Program-made: the position numbers and the translations under genes
NCBI GenBank assembly: GCA_020205615.1
Contig: CM035163.1
Span: 40,434,189-40,498,188, forward strand
DNA: 64,000 bases
Source: Panax quinquefolius
Taxonomy: Eukaryota > Streptophyta > Magnoliopsida > Apiales > Araliaceae
Direction: 5' to 3'
Part shown: one piece after another, positions 1 through 12,561 of the stretch
Numbering within the stretch: the first letter of the stretch is position 1
How the letters are laid out: the number at the start of each line of letters is the position of its first letter
The notes under the pieces: generated by a model
The model's database searches: none
Told to the model about the DNA's origin: nothing
Seen by the model: only the letters and a program-made list of their open reading frames with translations

Positions 1-868
1 AGTAAAAGTACAGTAATACGCGTGTTTGCATAGTAGCACACGGTATTGGTTATTGATGCTTATGTGAGAAGTCACTCAGTTATACTCAATTATTGCTACA
101 ATGAATTGCGATCATCATATCTCTCGTATTATTGATTCAATTATTGTCACAAAGATCATCTCGCATAATATGTTATATTATTAAATCAATAATTGAGACG
201 ACAAAGTTATTTATATTATTAAATTACAATATTTACAATGTCTAGAAGTTCTGTCAAGGAAAGGTTTGGTCATCTAATGGCGCGCCAATAAGGAGAAATC
301 CTTATCGAAAAGCCCCATCTTTCCTGGGAACGACCTGGTTGTTAAATATTGTGAGTTATAATATTAATAATGAATAAGTTCTTGTTGATTAAAGATGAAT
401 TTGATAGTTCCATTGTGTTGAGATTATTAGTGTTAGTGGAAATCGACATCTATCTAGATGATAATTGATGTCTGGGGGTTATATTGATAAATCGGGTAAT
501 TAATCGGATAAATGATAAATTAATTGCTACTAATTCACATGCTTATATAAATATTTGTTCACATGTGTGTACTATTGAATCACATTCATGTACTATTAGG
601 GGAGTTGGTGCAAGATTGATAATACTTGCATGACTAAGTTTAAAATGGAGGTATAGATGGAGGTACTATATTGTAATTCGTATTTTCACATGATTATAAC
701 TATTGATTCACATGATTGAACTATTGATTCACATTATTTACTATTAGGAGAGGTGGTGTAAGTTTGATAATACTTGCAGGACTAAATTAAAAATGAAAGA
801 AAAGCTGAAGGTATTGTACTGTAATATTTCGAGCCCCAAAATGTGCAATTATCAAAACTATATTTTCC

Positions 869-876
869 TATAAATA
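869..876 (+). promoter_or_regulatory. TATA box of the 5' LTR of A
   Basis: TATAAATA followed by AGAAGCTCATTCTTC. The same sequence and context recur in the other LTR copies at 18397-18404, 27022-27029 and 59403-59410, and on the minus strand in element B. This conservation supports a shared LTR promoter with transcription starting about 25-35 bp downstream. Confidence 0.75.
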
Positions 877-1049
877 GAAGCTCATTCTTCCTTCATTTCT
901 CACCAATTCACTAAAGCTATAGAGCAATTATTATAGAGAGAAATTATAGAGAGAAAGAAGAAGAGAAGTCTGCTACCGCTCTACTCTAGTATCCAGCTTT
1001 TTCTAAGGTAAGGGGTATTATTTCTTTCAGATTCATGAAGAGAGCTTCA

Positions 1050-1560
1050 TTATTCCATTCTTTATTATTATGTTGAATAACTGCCTCATGCTAAGTACCG
1101 CATACATGGTGAAATTCTTCTGTTATTCTATTCTTTATTATTCTGTTAGAATATCCTGTCTGTGCGGATTATACTAGACCTGGTTCCATTATTTATTATT
1201 CTGTTGGAATAACCTGTCTGTGAGGTCTATCGCATGCATGGTGAATTCTTTGTTATTCCGATCTTTATTATTCTGTTGGAATATCTTGTCTGTGAGGATT
1301 ACTTTAAACCAGGTTCCATTCTTTATTATTCTATAGGAATAACATGTCTGTGCGGTCTATCGCATGCATGGTGAATTCTTCTGTTATTCCATTCTTTATT
1401 ATTCTGTTGGAATATCATGTCTGTGCGGATTACGCATGACCTGGTTCCATTCTTTATTATTATGTTGGAATAACCTATCCATGTGGATTATCACATGCAC
1501 GGTGAATGATCCTTCGTATTCATTCTTTATTAAATTGTGAAAATGATCTGTCTACGTGGA
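1050..1560 (+). repeat. Tandem hairpin units in the transcribed LTR region
   Basis: The motif CCATTCTTTATTATTCTGT-TGGAATA recurs about every 70 bp, alternating with GTCTGTGCGG and CGCATGCATGGTGAATTCTT. Each unit has TATTCCA and TGGAATA arms separated by about 16 bases, so the RNA could form a series of small stem-loops. Units alternate in type, giving a higher-order period near 140 bp. The 3' LTR has the same array with fewer units. Confidence 0.8.
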
Positions 1561-1884
1561 TTACCACATGGCGGGTGAAAATCCATTTGCAGTTTCATAT
1601 ATTCTATGATACTCATTTGGTTAAAGTTTTAGCTTCTATACTCCATGAAATTAGTAGAATATCCTGGATATTTGCGCTTCATCCGGTATCTTTTCATGGA
1701 AATATTCTTCTGAGCATTCTTGAATTTTACTCCACAAAGCGGTATCATGTTGACAATTTGGACGTAATTGATTTCAAGATAAATTAACTTAGAAATCTTT
1801 AAAATTTATTCTTGAACTTGTTTTATTGAATTATTATGTCATTGTCTTCATCCTCATGCTTATATTGTAATGAAAGTCATCTTT

Positions 1885-2105
1885 GGCTTACGTGCATAGA
1901 TGGACTTGGTATGATTATGACCAGGGATTATTCGGTATAATCATGACCAAAGAATGTTATCAATGATGTGGTAAAAGTCCTCGAGAGCTTTGTAGTGCAT
2001 TGATGGACAATTTTGGTATGATTATGACCAAGGATTATTCGGTATAGTCATGACCATTGATGATTTAATGAATATCATTGGCCGTGAAGTGCGTGATGAC
2101 TCGAT
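1885..2105 (+). repeat. Duplicated LTR segment with GGTATGATTATGACC / GGTATAATCATGACC arms
   Basis: The block GGTATGATTATGACC-AGGGATTATTC-GGTATAATCATGACC occurs twice about 120 bp apart, in the downstream part of the LTR. The same pair of blocks is present in the 3' LTR of A, in both LTRs of B (reverse complement) and in the two solo LTRs. It is an old internal duplication of this LTR family. Confidence 0.7.
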
Positions 2106-2649
2106 GATGTGGTTTATTTATTAAAATCGAGTCTCAAATGATAAAAATTGATGAAAACATTTGAAATCATAGAAGATAGTAGATATCATGCTCTACTTGA
2201 CTCTTCTAATGGATTGCTTATTCCGTTGCAGCTTAAACTTGATGTCTCGTTATATTTTATCGGTTTAACATTATCAAGACTAATGATAATTTATTCTGCA
2301 TTATCTTAGTCATAATATTTCTTACTGGGCTAGTTGAGCTCACCCTTTCTTTCACTGTTCTCTTCAGGAAATAAGAACGTAGCCGGGACTAGTCGGGGAA
2401 CGGAGTGACGGTCCAGATGATAGCATTAGTAGTCCTCACTATTCTGTTAAATAGTGTGACAATAAATGTAATGAGGACTCCATTGAGTGTGGATATTGTC
2501 TAGATGACAATATTCTTATTAAAACTCTTAGATTATGTTTTGTCGTATTTTACATGACTGTTGTATAATTAAGTTGTATTTGAATTTTGTACCATGTATT
2601 TGGCGACTCAAGATGGGTGATGTATACCTATTTTGGGGGCGTCCACAAC

Positions 2650-2663
2650 AGTATCAAAGCTTA
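2650..2663 (+). promoter_or_regulatory. Primer binding site of A (initiator tRNA-Met type)
   Basis: The bases AGTATCAAAGCTTA directly after the LTR end resemble the usual plant site TGGTATCAGAGC with a few changes. The site lies 2 bp inside the element, as expected for minus-strand DNA priming in Ty3/gypsy elements. Confidence 0.7.
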
Positions 2664-2832
2664 GGGATATGATCCCTGGTTGAGATGTGAGACAAGAACT
2701 AGGAGGGGAGAGACGGGGAATTCCTTCGCTAGTATGACCTACCTAAGTTTATTTGGTATTTAATTGGTCAGTTAGAGTATAGGGATAATATGTGATATGT
2801 TAATTAACCCTTGTTTTGTGGCAGTATTTGAA

Positions 2833-5259
2833 ATGGCATCTGAAAATGTTGAGATAACCAATGAAGCACATGAGACTGTTGAGTCACCACAGATTAATGC
2901 CCAGGATAATGTGCAACAGGAAGACAATAATCCTCATGTAAACAATAACACCGATGAAATGGTGAATGATGGGATGTTCAGAGGCTTTATCCAATTCATG
3001 CAACATCAGGCAAAAGCGGCTCCTGTCCAAAATGCAAGTGAAAACATTGACAACTCTCGGACGGTCATCGCTAAGCAGTTCAAGGAGCTGGGACCACCAG
3101 AGTTTTTTGGAGAGCTAAAACCACTTAAGGCGGAGACGTGGATAAAGCAAATCAACAAGATATTTGATGTCTTGCGATGCTCCGAGGAGCAAAAGGTTCC
3201 CTTTTCCACCTTCATGTTGCGAGCAGAGGCAAATTACTGGTGGGAATCTATAAAGCGTACTCAACCTACCGCACTCAAAATGTCTTGGGAGAAGTTCCAA
3301 GAGCTGTTCAATGACAAGTACTTTCCTGAAAGTATTCGTTATATGAAGGAGGTAGATTTCATCAAGCTTGAGCAAAATAATATAATCGTAGTGCAGTACG
3401 AAGCTAAATTTGCCGAGTTGTCTCGGTTTGGGTCCCATTTGGTTGATAATGAGGAGAGAATGACGCGAATGTTTCTAAGAGGTTTGAAACCCGAGATACA
3501 TCAATACCTAATTTCTCATAAACTGTGTTTGTATTCAGATGTTGTAAATAGGGCTCAGTTATTGGAGCGTGATAATGAGTCAACCCAACCAAGAGAGAGC
3601 AACCGACAAGTCGATAATACCAAAGGGTAGCGATCATCGAGCGGTGACAACAAACGTGGAGGAATCAACATGCCAGAAATGATAATCACTTTGGTGGTAA
3701 TCATGGCCATGACAATAAGAGTGGACATTTCAAGAAGAGGAGATTCAACAAAGATGGAAAGACGTCAGCACCAGCACCTGTTATTAAGGAAGGAGAACGA
3801 CCGCCGGTCGTATGTTACAAATGTAAAGGGGAAGGACACATCAGTCCAAACTGCACGATGCAGTCTAAAGCATGTTATAATTGTGGAAAAGAAGGTTACC
3901 TATCCCGATTTTGTCATGCACCAAAGTCAAGTCCAGCTGGGATGGAGACATCAAAGGGTGTCCCAGACAAGACAAAACTGGTAGTTCAAGGGAGAGCGTT
4001 TGTCGTAACCTCCAAAAAAGTTAGGAATCCAAACGAGGTGATCACGGGTAAGCTAATCATAAACTCTAGCAAAGTTTACACTTTATTTGATACCGGTTCT
4101 ACCCATTCCTTTATTTCTCCTATTTGCGCTCAACGTTTAAATTTGACTCCGGAGAAATTAGACTTTGACTTATCTGTTGAAACTCCGTTGGGAGAAACCT
4201 TCATTACATCCACTATTTATAAGTCTTGTTTGATTCAGATCGGTAACCGCACATTACCTATCAATCTTATTTCTTTGAAAATACTTGCATTTGATGTGAT
4301 TTTAGGGATTGATTGGTTAACTACTCATCATGCTAAAATCAATTGTTTTCGTAAGGTTGTTAGCTTTCATATTCCTAACCAACCTATTATACGAATTCAA
4401 GCAACCAAACCACTAAAGTCAATCACTGTCATATCAAGTCATAAAGCTATTCGTTTATTGAAAAACGAATGTCAAGCTTTCTTAGCCCATGTCACGGATT
4501 TAAATAAAAATACGTCAGATTTGAATGATATTTCTATTGTTAATAAATTTCCTGACGTATTCCCTGAAGAACTTCCTGGCCTACCCCCAGAGCGTGAAAT
4601 TAAATTTTGTATCGACCTTGAATCCGGTACAAACTCATTTCCAAAGCCCCATATCAAATGGCTCCTATTGAAATTCAGGAGTTAAAAACCCAACTACAGG
4701 AACTGTTAGACATCGATTTCATTCATCCTAGTACGTCTCCTTGGGGTGCTACTGTTCTATTCATGAAGAAGAAAGATGGAAGTATGCGACTTTGTATTGA
4801 TTATCGGAGTTGAATCATGTCACCATTAAAAATAGGAACCTGCTGCCTCGCATTGATGACCCGTTTTGACCCGCCATAAGGAGCCAAATTCTTTTCAAAG
4901 ATTGATCTTCATTTTGATATCATCGCTTAAAGATTAAAACCGATGACATTCCAAAGATCGCTTTCGAAACTCGATGCGGGCATTATGAATTCCTAGTCAT
5001 GTCTTTTGGATTGACTAATGCTCCTGATGCCTTCATGGACATGATGAACCGAGTATTCAAGGAATATTTGGATCACTTTATGGTCGTCTTTATTGATGAC
5101 ATCCTCATATACTCCAAAACCCGTGAAGACCATGAGCAACACTTGAGGCCGATACTTCAAAAGCTTCGTGAAAATAAGCTTTATGCCAAGTTAAAGAAAT
5201 GTGAGTTCTGGCTTGAGGAAGTTGCATTCCTTGGGCACGTAATATCAAATCATGGAATA
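2833..5259 (+). pseudogene. gag-pol of A, first part: Gag, zinc knuckles, protease, RT (broken by stops, frameshifts and insertion of B)
   Basis: Gag begins at MASENVEI and runs open to a stop near 3628. After a frame change the frame resumes with two zinc knuckles, [14 protein letters not shown] (3813-3854) and [14 protein letters not shown] (3873-3914; the usual His of the second is Tyr). The protease motif DTGSTHSF is at 4089-4112. RT follows in pieces: [10 protein letters not shown] near 4580, [14 protein letters not shown] near 4770-4805, then a frameshift, and MSFGLTNAP with the catalytic FIDD at 5089-5100. Coding ends at VISNHGI, where element B enters. The product would package and copy the element RNA, but this copy cannot make a full polyprotein. 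The second half lies at 14997-17211. Confidence 0.9.
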
Positions 5260-7707
5260 TGTGACGCCCCCAAAAATAGGTATACATCACCCATCTTGGG
5301 TCGCCACTTACATGGTACAGAATTTAAATACAACTTATTAACATAAGCTGCTTTGTAATACTGACATAAGCTGTGAGTTTAAATACAAATATCGCTCTAC
5401 TAGATATTATACAAACTCAAACAAAAAGTCCTCATTACAATTATTATCACACTATTTCACGAATAGTGAGGACTACTAATGCTATCTTCAGACCATCACT
5501 CGCTTCCCCAGGCTCGTCCCCAAATATATTCTCATTTCACAAGAGAACAAAGAAAGAAAGGGTGAGCTCAACTAGCCCAAGAAGAAATATTATGACTAAG
5601 ATAATGCGAATAAATTATCAATAGTCTTCAACAATGTTAAACCGATAAAATACAATAGACAACCGGTTTAAGCTCAGTAATGAATATGCAATCCATTAAA
5701 AGAGTCAAGTAGAAAATAAAATCTACTATCTTTTATGATTTAAAAGGTTTTTTCATCATCTTTATATAGCCGAGACTCGACTTTAATAAATAATCCACAT
5801 CATCGAATCACCCCCGCACTACTGACCAAGGATATTCTTTAGTATCACGACCACAATTATTCCCCGCACTACGGGCCAAGAATAGTTGTGTATTCATTAA
5901 TGGTCATGATCATGCCAACAACTCATCCATCAATGCACTACTGACCCATTTGAGGATTTTTACCACATCATTTGTAACATTACGGCCATGATTACAATCG
6001 AATAATCCTCGGTCATAATCATACCAAGTCCATCCATGCTCTACAGCCACGTATTGACTTTAAAAAATATAAACATGAGGATGATGACAATGATATAAGA
6101 ATTCAATAAAACAAGTTCAAGAATTATTTTATCCAGGAATTATTAACGTCCAAATTGTCAACATGATACTGCTTTGTAGAGTAAAATTCAAGAATGATCA
6201 GAAGAATATTTCCATGAAAAGATACTGGATGAAACGCAAATATCAAGGATATTCTACTAATTTCATGGAGTATAGAAGTCAAAATTTTAACCAACTGGGT
6301 ATAATAAAGAATGGAATAACAAAAGAAATCACCATGCATGCGGTATTTAGATGTATGAAGTTATTCCAACGAATAATAATAACGGAACCGTGTCGTGAAA
6401 TTCACACCCAGCGGATGTTCCAACGTAATAATAAAGATGGAACTGGATCCGTGTAAAACACACGAGATAGGATATTCCAACGTAATGATAAAGATTTTAA
6501 CCGGTCCTGTGTAAAACACACGAATGTGATGTTCCAAATGTAATAATAATAAAAAGATTTTAACCGTGTCCTGTAAAACACATGCATGGATGTTCCAATG
6601 TAATAATAGAAGAATGTCACCAAGTATAGGGTAAACCACAGTATACAGAGTTATTCCAATGTAATAATAATAAGCAATGGAATAACATAAGGATTTCACC
6701 AAGTATAGGGTATGCTGGCGTATCAAGGTTATGTATAGGGTATGCCACTTTTACAAAGTTATTCCAATGAATAATAGTGAATGGAATAATGTAAGTTCTC
6801 TTCAAGAAGAAAGAATAACACCCTCACAAAGAAAAGAACCTAATATAGAAGTAGTGAAGTAGCGAGAATCACTCTTCTTCTTTCTATAACTTTCTCTCTA
6901 TAGCTTCTCTCTATAATTTCTCTCTCTGTAGTTTCAATGAATTGTAAAGAAAATAATGAAGGAATGAGCTTCTATTTATAGGAAAATGGAATGCATAAGA
7001 ACTAATCCATGAATCTATCCCGAGATTGATTTACTTTAATCGACGGTCCATATTTAAAGCAAAATCTTTTAAATAAAATATAATATATTCTATTTATATA
7101 AAAACATTTTACTATGCAAACACTATGCAAAACACTATGCAAAACACTATGCAACACTATGCAACACTATGCATAATAAAATATAATATATTTTATTTAT
7201 AAAATAACTTTAATAAAGTATTACATTTTATATAAAAATGTTTCGCTTTTATTACGTTAATAATACGAATAAAACAAAAAGTCATTATCGCTATAATAAT
7301 TCATGACAATAATGGAATCAAACCGAGTGACTTCTCACATAAGCATCAATAATCAATACAGGTATTACTACTATGCAACCACATGTATTCTTTGTATTTT
7401 TACTACTGAAGTAGTTCAACAAGATCAACCAGAAAACTTTCGTTGTTATTTCAATAAAATATTTTTGTCGTTTTCTCAATCCGATAATAATTACATTGTG
7501 GGTCCACCAATGATTGAGTAGTTATACGAATATTCCTGCTAAACCGAATATTCCCAGACCAATCGAATATAATATAACCACTTGCATACTTTGCAAAATT
7601 TATAAATATTACCCACAACTATAACATTATATCAAATTATTCCACAATATTCAAAAATAATATTTATAGAAAATTCATCTTTATTTATAAAAAGCCGGGG
7701 TCTTACA
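5260..7707 (-). repeat. LTR of B, left copy (3' LTR in element orientation)
   Basis: Starts TGTGACGCCCCC and ends GTCTTACA, which is the reverse complement of TGTAAGAC...GGGGGCGTCACA. The TATA box TATTTATA is at 6973-6980 on the minus strand. The hairpin units lie at about 6350-6800, and short CACTATGCAA repeats at 7112-7165. It adjoins the polypurine tract at 7708-7720. Confidence 0.9.
7112..7165 (-). repeat. Short tandem CACTATGCAA repeats in the B LTR
   Basis: About five copies of a 10-12 bp unit based on CACTATGCAA(AA) lie upstream of the promoter in this LTR. The same array occurs in the other LTR of B at about 14405-14465. It is absent at the corresponding place in the LTRs of A, so it is a subfamily marker. 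Confidence 0.75.
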
Positions 7708-7720
7708 ACCTCCCTTCTTA
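7708..7720 (-). promoter_or_regulatory. Polypurine tract of B
   Basis: Reads AAGAAGGGAGGT on the minus strand immediately before the LTR. It corresponds to AGAAGGGGAGGT before the 3' LTR of A and would prime plus-strand DNA synthesis. Confidence 0.75.
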
Positions 7721-7723
7721 TGA

Positions 7724-10700
7724 AATTTAAGCCCTCGAAATTAGGGTGCGATGACTGGTATGTTGAAGAGGTAAGGATACCTTGATTTTATTTGATTCTA
7801 ACTCCCAAGTCATTTCCTCAACATCGTGGTTCCTCCACAAAACTTTGACTTGAGGTATAACCTTGGGCGTAGAATATGTTCCTTCTTATCCAAATTTGAA
7901 CAGGAACCTCTTCATACGTCAAATCTTCCGCTTATTTCATCCTGTTCTAACTTCAATAATATGGTTCGGGTCTTTCACATATTTACGTAACATGGATATG
8001 TGAAAAACGTTATGAACACGAGACATATTTGGCGATAAAGCGAGTCTATAGGCCACAGTTCCTACTCGATCGAGGATTAAAAATGGACCGATGAATCGAG
8101 GATTAAGTTTTCCTCTCTTTCCAAATCTTGTAACTCCTTTCCATGGAGCAACTCTTAACAACACATGATCTCCTATATCAAATTCCACGTCCTTTCGATG
8201 AAGATCAGCATAACTCTTTTGTCGATTTTGTGAGGTTTTTATACGTTGTCGGATCGTTTGAATCTTTTCCGTAGTCATACGTACCAACTCCGGTCCCAAC
8301 AACGTTGCTTCACCCACCTCATCCCAGCATACTGGAGAACGACACTTTCTTCCATACAACGCTTCGAATGGAGCCATGCCAATACTTGCTTGATAACTGT
8401 TGTTGTAGGAAAACTCCACCAATGGTAAGAACTTGTCCCAACTCCCCTTGAAATCAAGAACACAGAGTCTTAATAGATCTTCAAGAGTTTGAATAGTCCT
8501 CTCCGACTGTCCGTCCGTCTGAGGATGATATGCCGAGCTAAATCGTAAGTCTGTGCCCATAGCTTTTTGCAAACTAACCCAAAATCGTGAAGTGAATCTT
8601 GGGTCTCGATCAGAAACTATGGATACCGCAAGATACCATGCGCCTCACAATCTCGTTTATGTACATACTGAGCAAGACGTTCAAGTGTATAAGTTTCTCG
8701 ATCGGTAAGAAATGAGCGGACTTGGTCAATCTATCAACAATGACCCAAATCGCATCAATGCCTTGAGAAACCTTAGGAAGACCGTAGAATCGAAATCCAT
8801 GGTAATGTGCTCCCACTTCCATTCGGAATTTCAAGTGGTTGCAATGGACCTTTTGGTACTTGATGCTCCGCTTTAACTCGTTGACAAGTTAGACACCTTG
8901 AGATAAACAAATAAGCTATCTCTCTCTTCATATTGCTCCACCAAAATGTATGACGAATATCATGATACATTTTGGTACTCCCAGGATGGATTGCAAATGG
9001 TGTGTTGTGCGCCTCCATCATGATATTATACTTTAAATCAAGGTCGTTAGGAACACAAAGTCCGGAGTTGACTCAAGTATTCCTTCTTCATCGATTCTTG
9101 CTTCCTAAGATAGCACCCTCTTGCACTTTCTTCCTCATACGCATCGGCTCCGTGTCCGTAGCTTGAAGCAACTTTAACTTTATTGATTAAAGTCGGTTCT
9201 ACTCGTATATTCGCTATCATCACATGCGTCCCCTCGAGTCTTTAACTCTATCTCCATCCTTTCCAAGTCACACAAAATGGGCCTTTGTGTTGACAATAAC
9301 GCACTTTTCGTACTTGCATACGATCTTCTACTCAATGCATCGCCTACCACGTTAAACTTTTCGGGATGGTATTGGATGGTATGATCATAATCTTTCAATG
9401 CTTTAAGCCAACGTCGTTGTCGCATGTTGAGTTCCTTTTGAGTGAAGAAATATTTGAGGCTTTTATGATCCGTAAAGATCTCCACTTTCTCCCCATACAA
9501 GTAATGCCTCCAAATTTTAAGTGCAAAGATAATAAACGCTAACTCCGGATCATGAGTAGGATAATTCCTCTCATATTCTTTGAGTTGTCATGAGGCATAG
9601 GCTATAACTTTTCCATGTTGCATAAGAACACATCCCAACCCTTTGCTCAAGCATCATCAGTGAGATGACAAATCCTCCGAGCCGGATGGTATTGTCGTAA
9701 CAGTCTTTGAAATAAGTCTCCTCTTGAGTTCTTGAAAACTCTTCTCACATTCTTCGCTCCAACCGAACTTTGTATCTTTTCGAGTCACCGAAATGAGTCG
9801 GAGTAGCGATTCGAGAAAATCCTTCCACGAATCTCCGATAATAACCAAATTTAAACCGAGAAAGCTACGTGCTTTGGTCCATCGATTTAGGTTGTTCCCA
9901 CTTTGAATAGCTTCAATCTTTGTTGGGTCAACAGATATTCCATGACTTGATACCACGCGTGCCCAAGGAATGCTACTTCTTCAAGCCGAACTTGCATTTC
10001 TTCAACTTGGCATAAAGCTTATATTCACGAAGCTTTTGGAGTGTCGACCTCAAGTGTTGCTCATCATGATCTTCACGGCTTTTGGAATAAATAAGGATGT
10101 CATCAATAAAGACGACCACAAAGTGATCTAAATATTCCTTGAATACTAGGTTCATCATATCCATGAAGCGCGGCGGAGCATTAGTCAATCCAAAGGACAT
10201 GACTAGGAATTCATAATGCCCGTCTCGGAGTTCTGAAAGTCTTTGGAATGTCGGCGGTTCTAATCTTCAATTGGTGATATCCTAACGAAGATCAATCTTT
10301 GAAAAGAATTTGGCTCCTTAATCGGGTCAAACAGTCATCAATACGTGGCAATGGATACCTATTTTTGATGGTGACATGATTCAACTTCCGATAATCAATA
10401 CAAAGTCGCATACTCCCATCTTTCTTCTTCACGAATAGAATGGAGCACCCCGAAGGAGAAGTACTAGGACGAATAAAGCCAATGTCTAACAATTCCTGCG
10501 GTTGGGTCTTTAACTATCGAAGTTCAATAGGAGCCATTCGATATGGGGCTTTGGAAATAGGTTTTGTACCAGTGGAGTTCAAGTCGATACAAAATTCAAT
10601 TTCACGCCTGGGGGTAGGCCGGAAGTTCTTCTGAGAATACGTCGGAAATTTATTAACAATAGAAATATCGCTCAAAACCGGCGTATTTTTGTTTAAATCA

Positions 10701-12385
10701 GTGACATGAGCTAAGAAAGCTTGACATCCATTTTTCAATAAACGAATAGCTTTATGGCTTGAGATGACCGTGATTAATTTTAATGGTTTGGTCGTTTGAA
10801 TTAAGCATAATAGGTTGATTAGGAATATGAAAGCTAACAACCTTACGAAAACAATCAATTTTTGCATGATAAGTAGTTAACCAATCAATCCCTAGAATCA
10901 CGTCAAATGCAAGTATTTTTAATGAAATAAGATCGACAGGTAATGTGAGGGTACCGATTTGAACCAAACAAGACTTATAAACGATTGGATGTAATGAAGG
11001 TTTCTCCCAACGGAGTTTCAACAGATAAGTCAAAGTCTAATTTCTCCTGAGTCAAATTTAATCGATGAGCGCAAGTAGGAGAAATAAAGAATGGGTAGAA
11101 CCCAGGTATCAAATAAAGTGTAGACTTCATTAGAGTTTATGATAAGCTTACCCGTGATGACCTCATTCGGGTTCCTTGCTTTCGGGAGGTCACAACAAAC
11201 GCCTCCTTGCAGACTACCGGTTTTGACTTTTCTGGGACGGCCTTTGGTGCCTCCATCCTAGTTGAATTTGTCTTCGGTAAACGACAAAATCGAGCTAAGT
11301 GACCTTCTCTTCCACAATTATAACATGCTTTGACTGACGTGGCACGCCTCGGACCGATGTGTCCTCTTCTCCGCATTTGAAGCATATGATAGGTGGTCTT
11401 TCTCCTTCCTTAACAACGGTCTTTGGTCTTTGACGTCTTTCCATCATTGTTGAATCTCCGTTTCTTAAAATGTCCATTCTTATTGTTTTGCCCCGATTAC
11501 CACCAAGTGGTTACCATATCCGCCCGTTGATTCCCTCCACGCTTGTTGTCACCGCTCGATGACTACTTTTGTTTGGTATTATAACTTTCGCGGTACCGCT
11601 TCTTTTTAGTTACGTTGACTCATTATCGCGCTCCACTAATCGAGCCCTATTTACAACATCTAAATACAAACACGGTTTATGAGAAATAAGATGTTGACGA
11701 TATCTCCCGACTTCAAACCTCTTAAAAACATTCGCGCCATTCTCTCTTCATTATCCACCAAGTGGGGCCTTGAAAACCGTGATAACTCATAAATTTTGCC
11801 TCGTATTGCGACACGGTCCATATTGTTTTGTTCCAACTTGATAAACTCTACCTCCTTCATGTGGCGAATACTTTCGGAAAAGTATTTGTCGTTGAACGAC
11901 TCTGGAACTTCTCCCAAGATATCTTCATCTGACAAAGAAGTTGAGTACATTTTACCGATTCCCACCAATGAATCCTCTCCGCAAACATAAAAGGCGTGAA
12001 AGGGAACCTTTTGCTCCTCGGAGCATCCCAAGACATCAAATATCTTGGTAATCTGCTTTATCCATGCTTCCGCGAAGTGGTTTTGGCTCTCCCTTAAACT
12101 CCGATGGTCCCAGCTCCTTGAATTGTTTAGCGGTGACCGCCTTGAGAGTTTTTCGTGTTTCCACCCCGTTTTTGGACGGCGAGAGTCGCTCTCTTTCTTT
12201 GTTGCATAAATTGCATAAAGCCTCTCCGAACATTTGATCATTCATCATTTGGTCGGTTGTTGTTGTTTGCATGAGGATTGTCGCCTTCGATGCACATTAT
12301 CCTCTCGATTGATATGTGGTGAATCAACGATCGCTTTGTGCTCCATTGCTATTCTCAACATTCTCGAGATGTCATTTTCAGATCT
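7724..12385 (-). pseudogene. gag-pol of B (broken)
   Basis: Read from right to left. Gag pieces lie at 12385-11560. A zinc knuckle CYNCGREGHLARFC lies near 11320. Protease and linker sequence lie at 11033-10514, RT at 10492-9973 with the catalytic DD at 10099-10104, RNase H near 9500-9320 ([21 protein letters not shown]) and the integrase zinc-binding and core region at 9021-8600 (CLTCQRVKAEHQ, VDRLTKSAHFLPI). The integrase C-terminal part (8572-7937) is the longest open piece at 211 codons. A chromodomain-like [14 protein letters not shown] follows near 7830. Compared with A, a short deletion has removed the Gag start codon. Frame changes at many points make the copy non-functional. Confidence 0.88.
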
Positions 12386-12544
12386 CGCCACAAAACAAAA
12401 GATTAATTGACATGTAACAATTATCTTTATATTACGACCGAACCAATAAAATAGCACATAAACTTAGGTAGGTCATACTAGCGAAGGTATTCCCGTCTCC
12501 TCCCCTCCTAGTACTTTTCTCACATCTTAGCCAGGATCATATCC

Positions 12545-12561
12545 CTTAGCTCGATATCAAC
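12545..12561 (-). promoter_or_regulatory. Primer binding site of B
   Basis: Minus-strand reading TTGATATCGAGCTAAGG follows the LTR end GGGGCGTCAC. It lines up with AGTATCAAAGCTTAGG in A and is a decayed tRNA-Met-type site. Confidence 0.6.

Larger units (their letters stand above)
1..2647 (+). repeat. 5' LTR of element A (partial)
   Basis: Matches the 3' LTR at 17530-20046 almost end to end, including the shared terminal stretch GGCGACTCAAGATGGGTGAT and the final GGGGGCGTC(C)ACA. The TATA box is at 869-876, followed by purine-rich GAGAGAAA leader sequence. The transcribed part (about 1050-1560) carries roughly 70-bp hairpin units. This copy has about one more 140-bp double unit than the 3' LTR, which explains most of the length difference. 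Confidence 0.9.

Noticed and set aside
1506..1787. Open frame MILRIHSLLNCENDL in the LTR, also seen at 18908-19144
   Set aside because: It is in the downstream part of the LTR, is broken in the other copies, and resembles no protein.
3115..3637. Minus-strand open frames opposite gag of A
   Set aside because: They are shadows of the gag coding frame.
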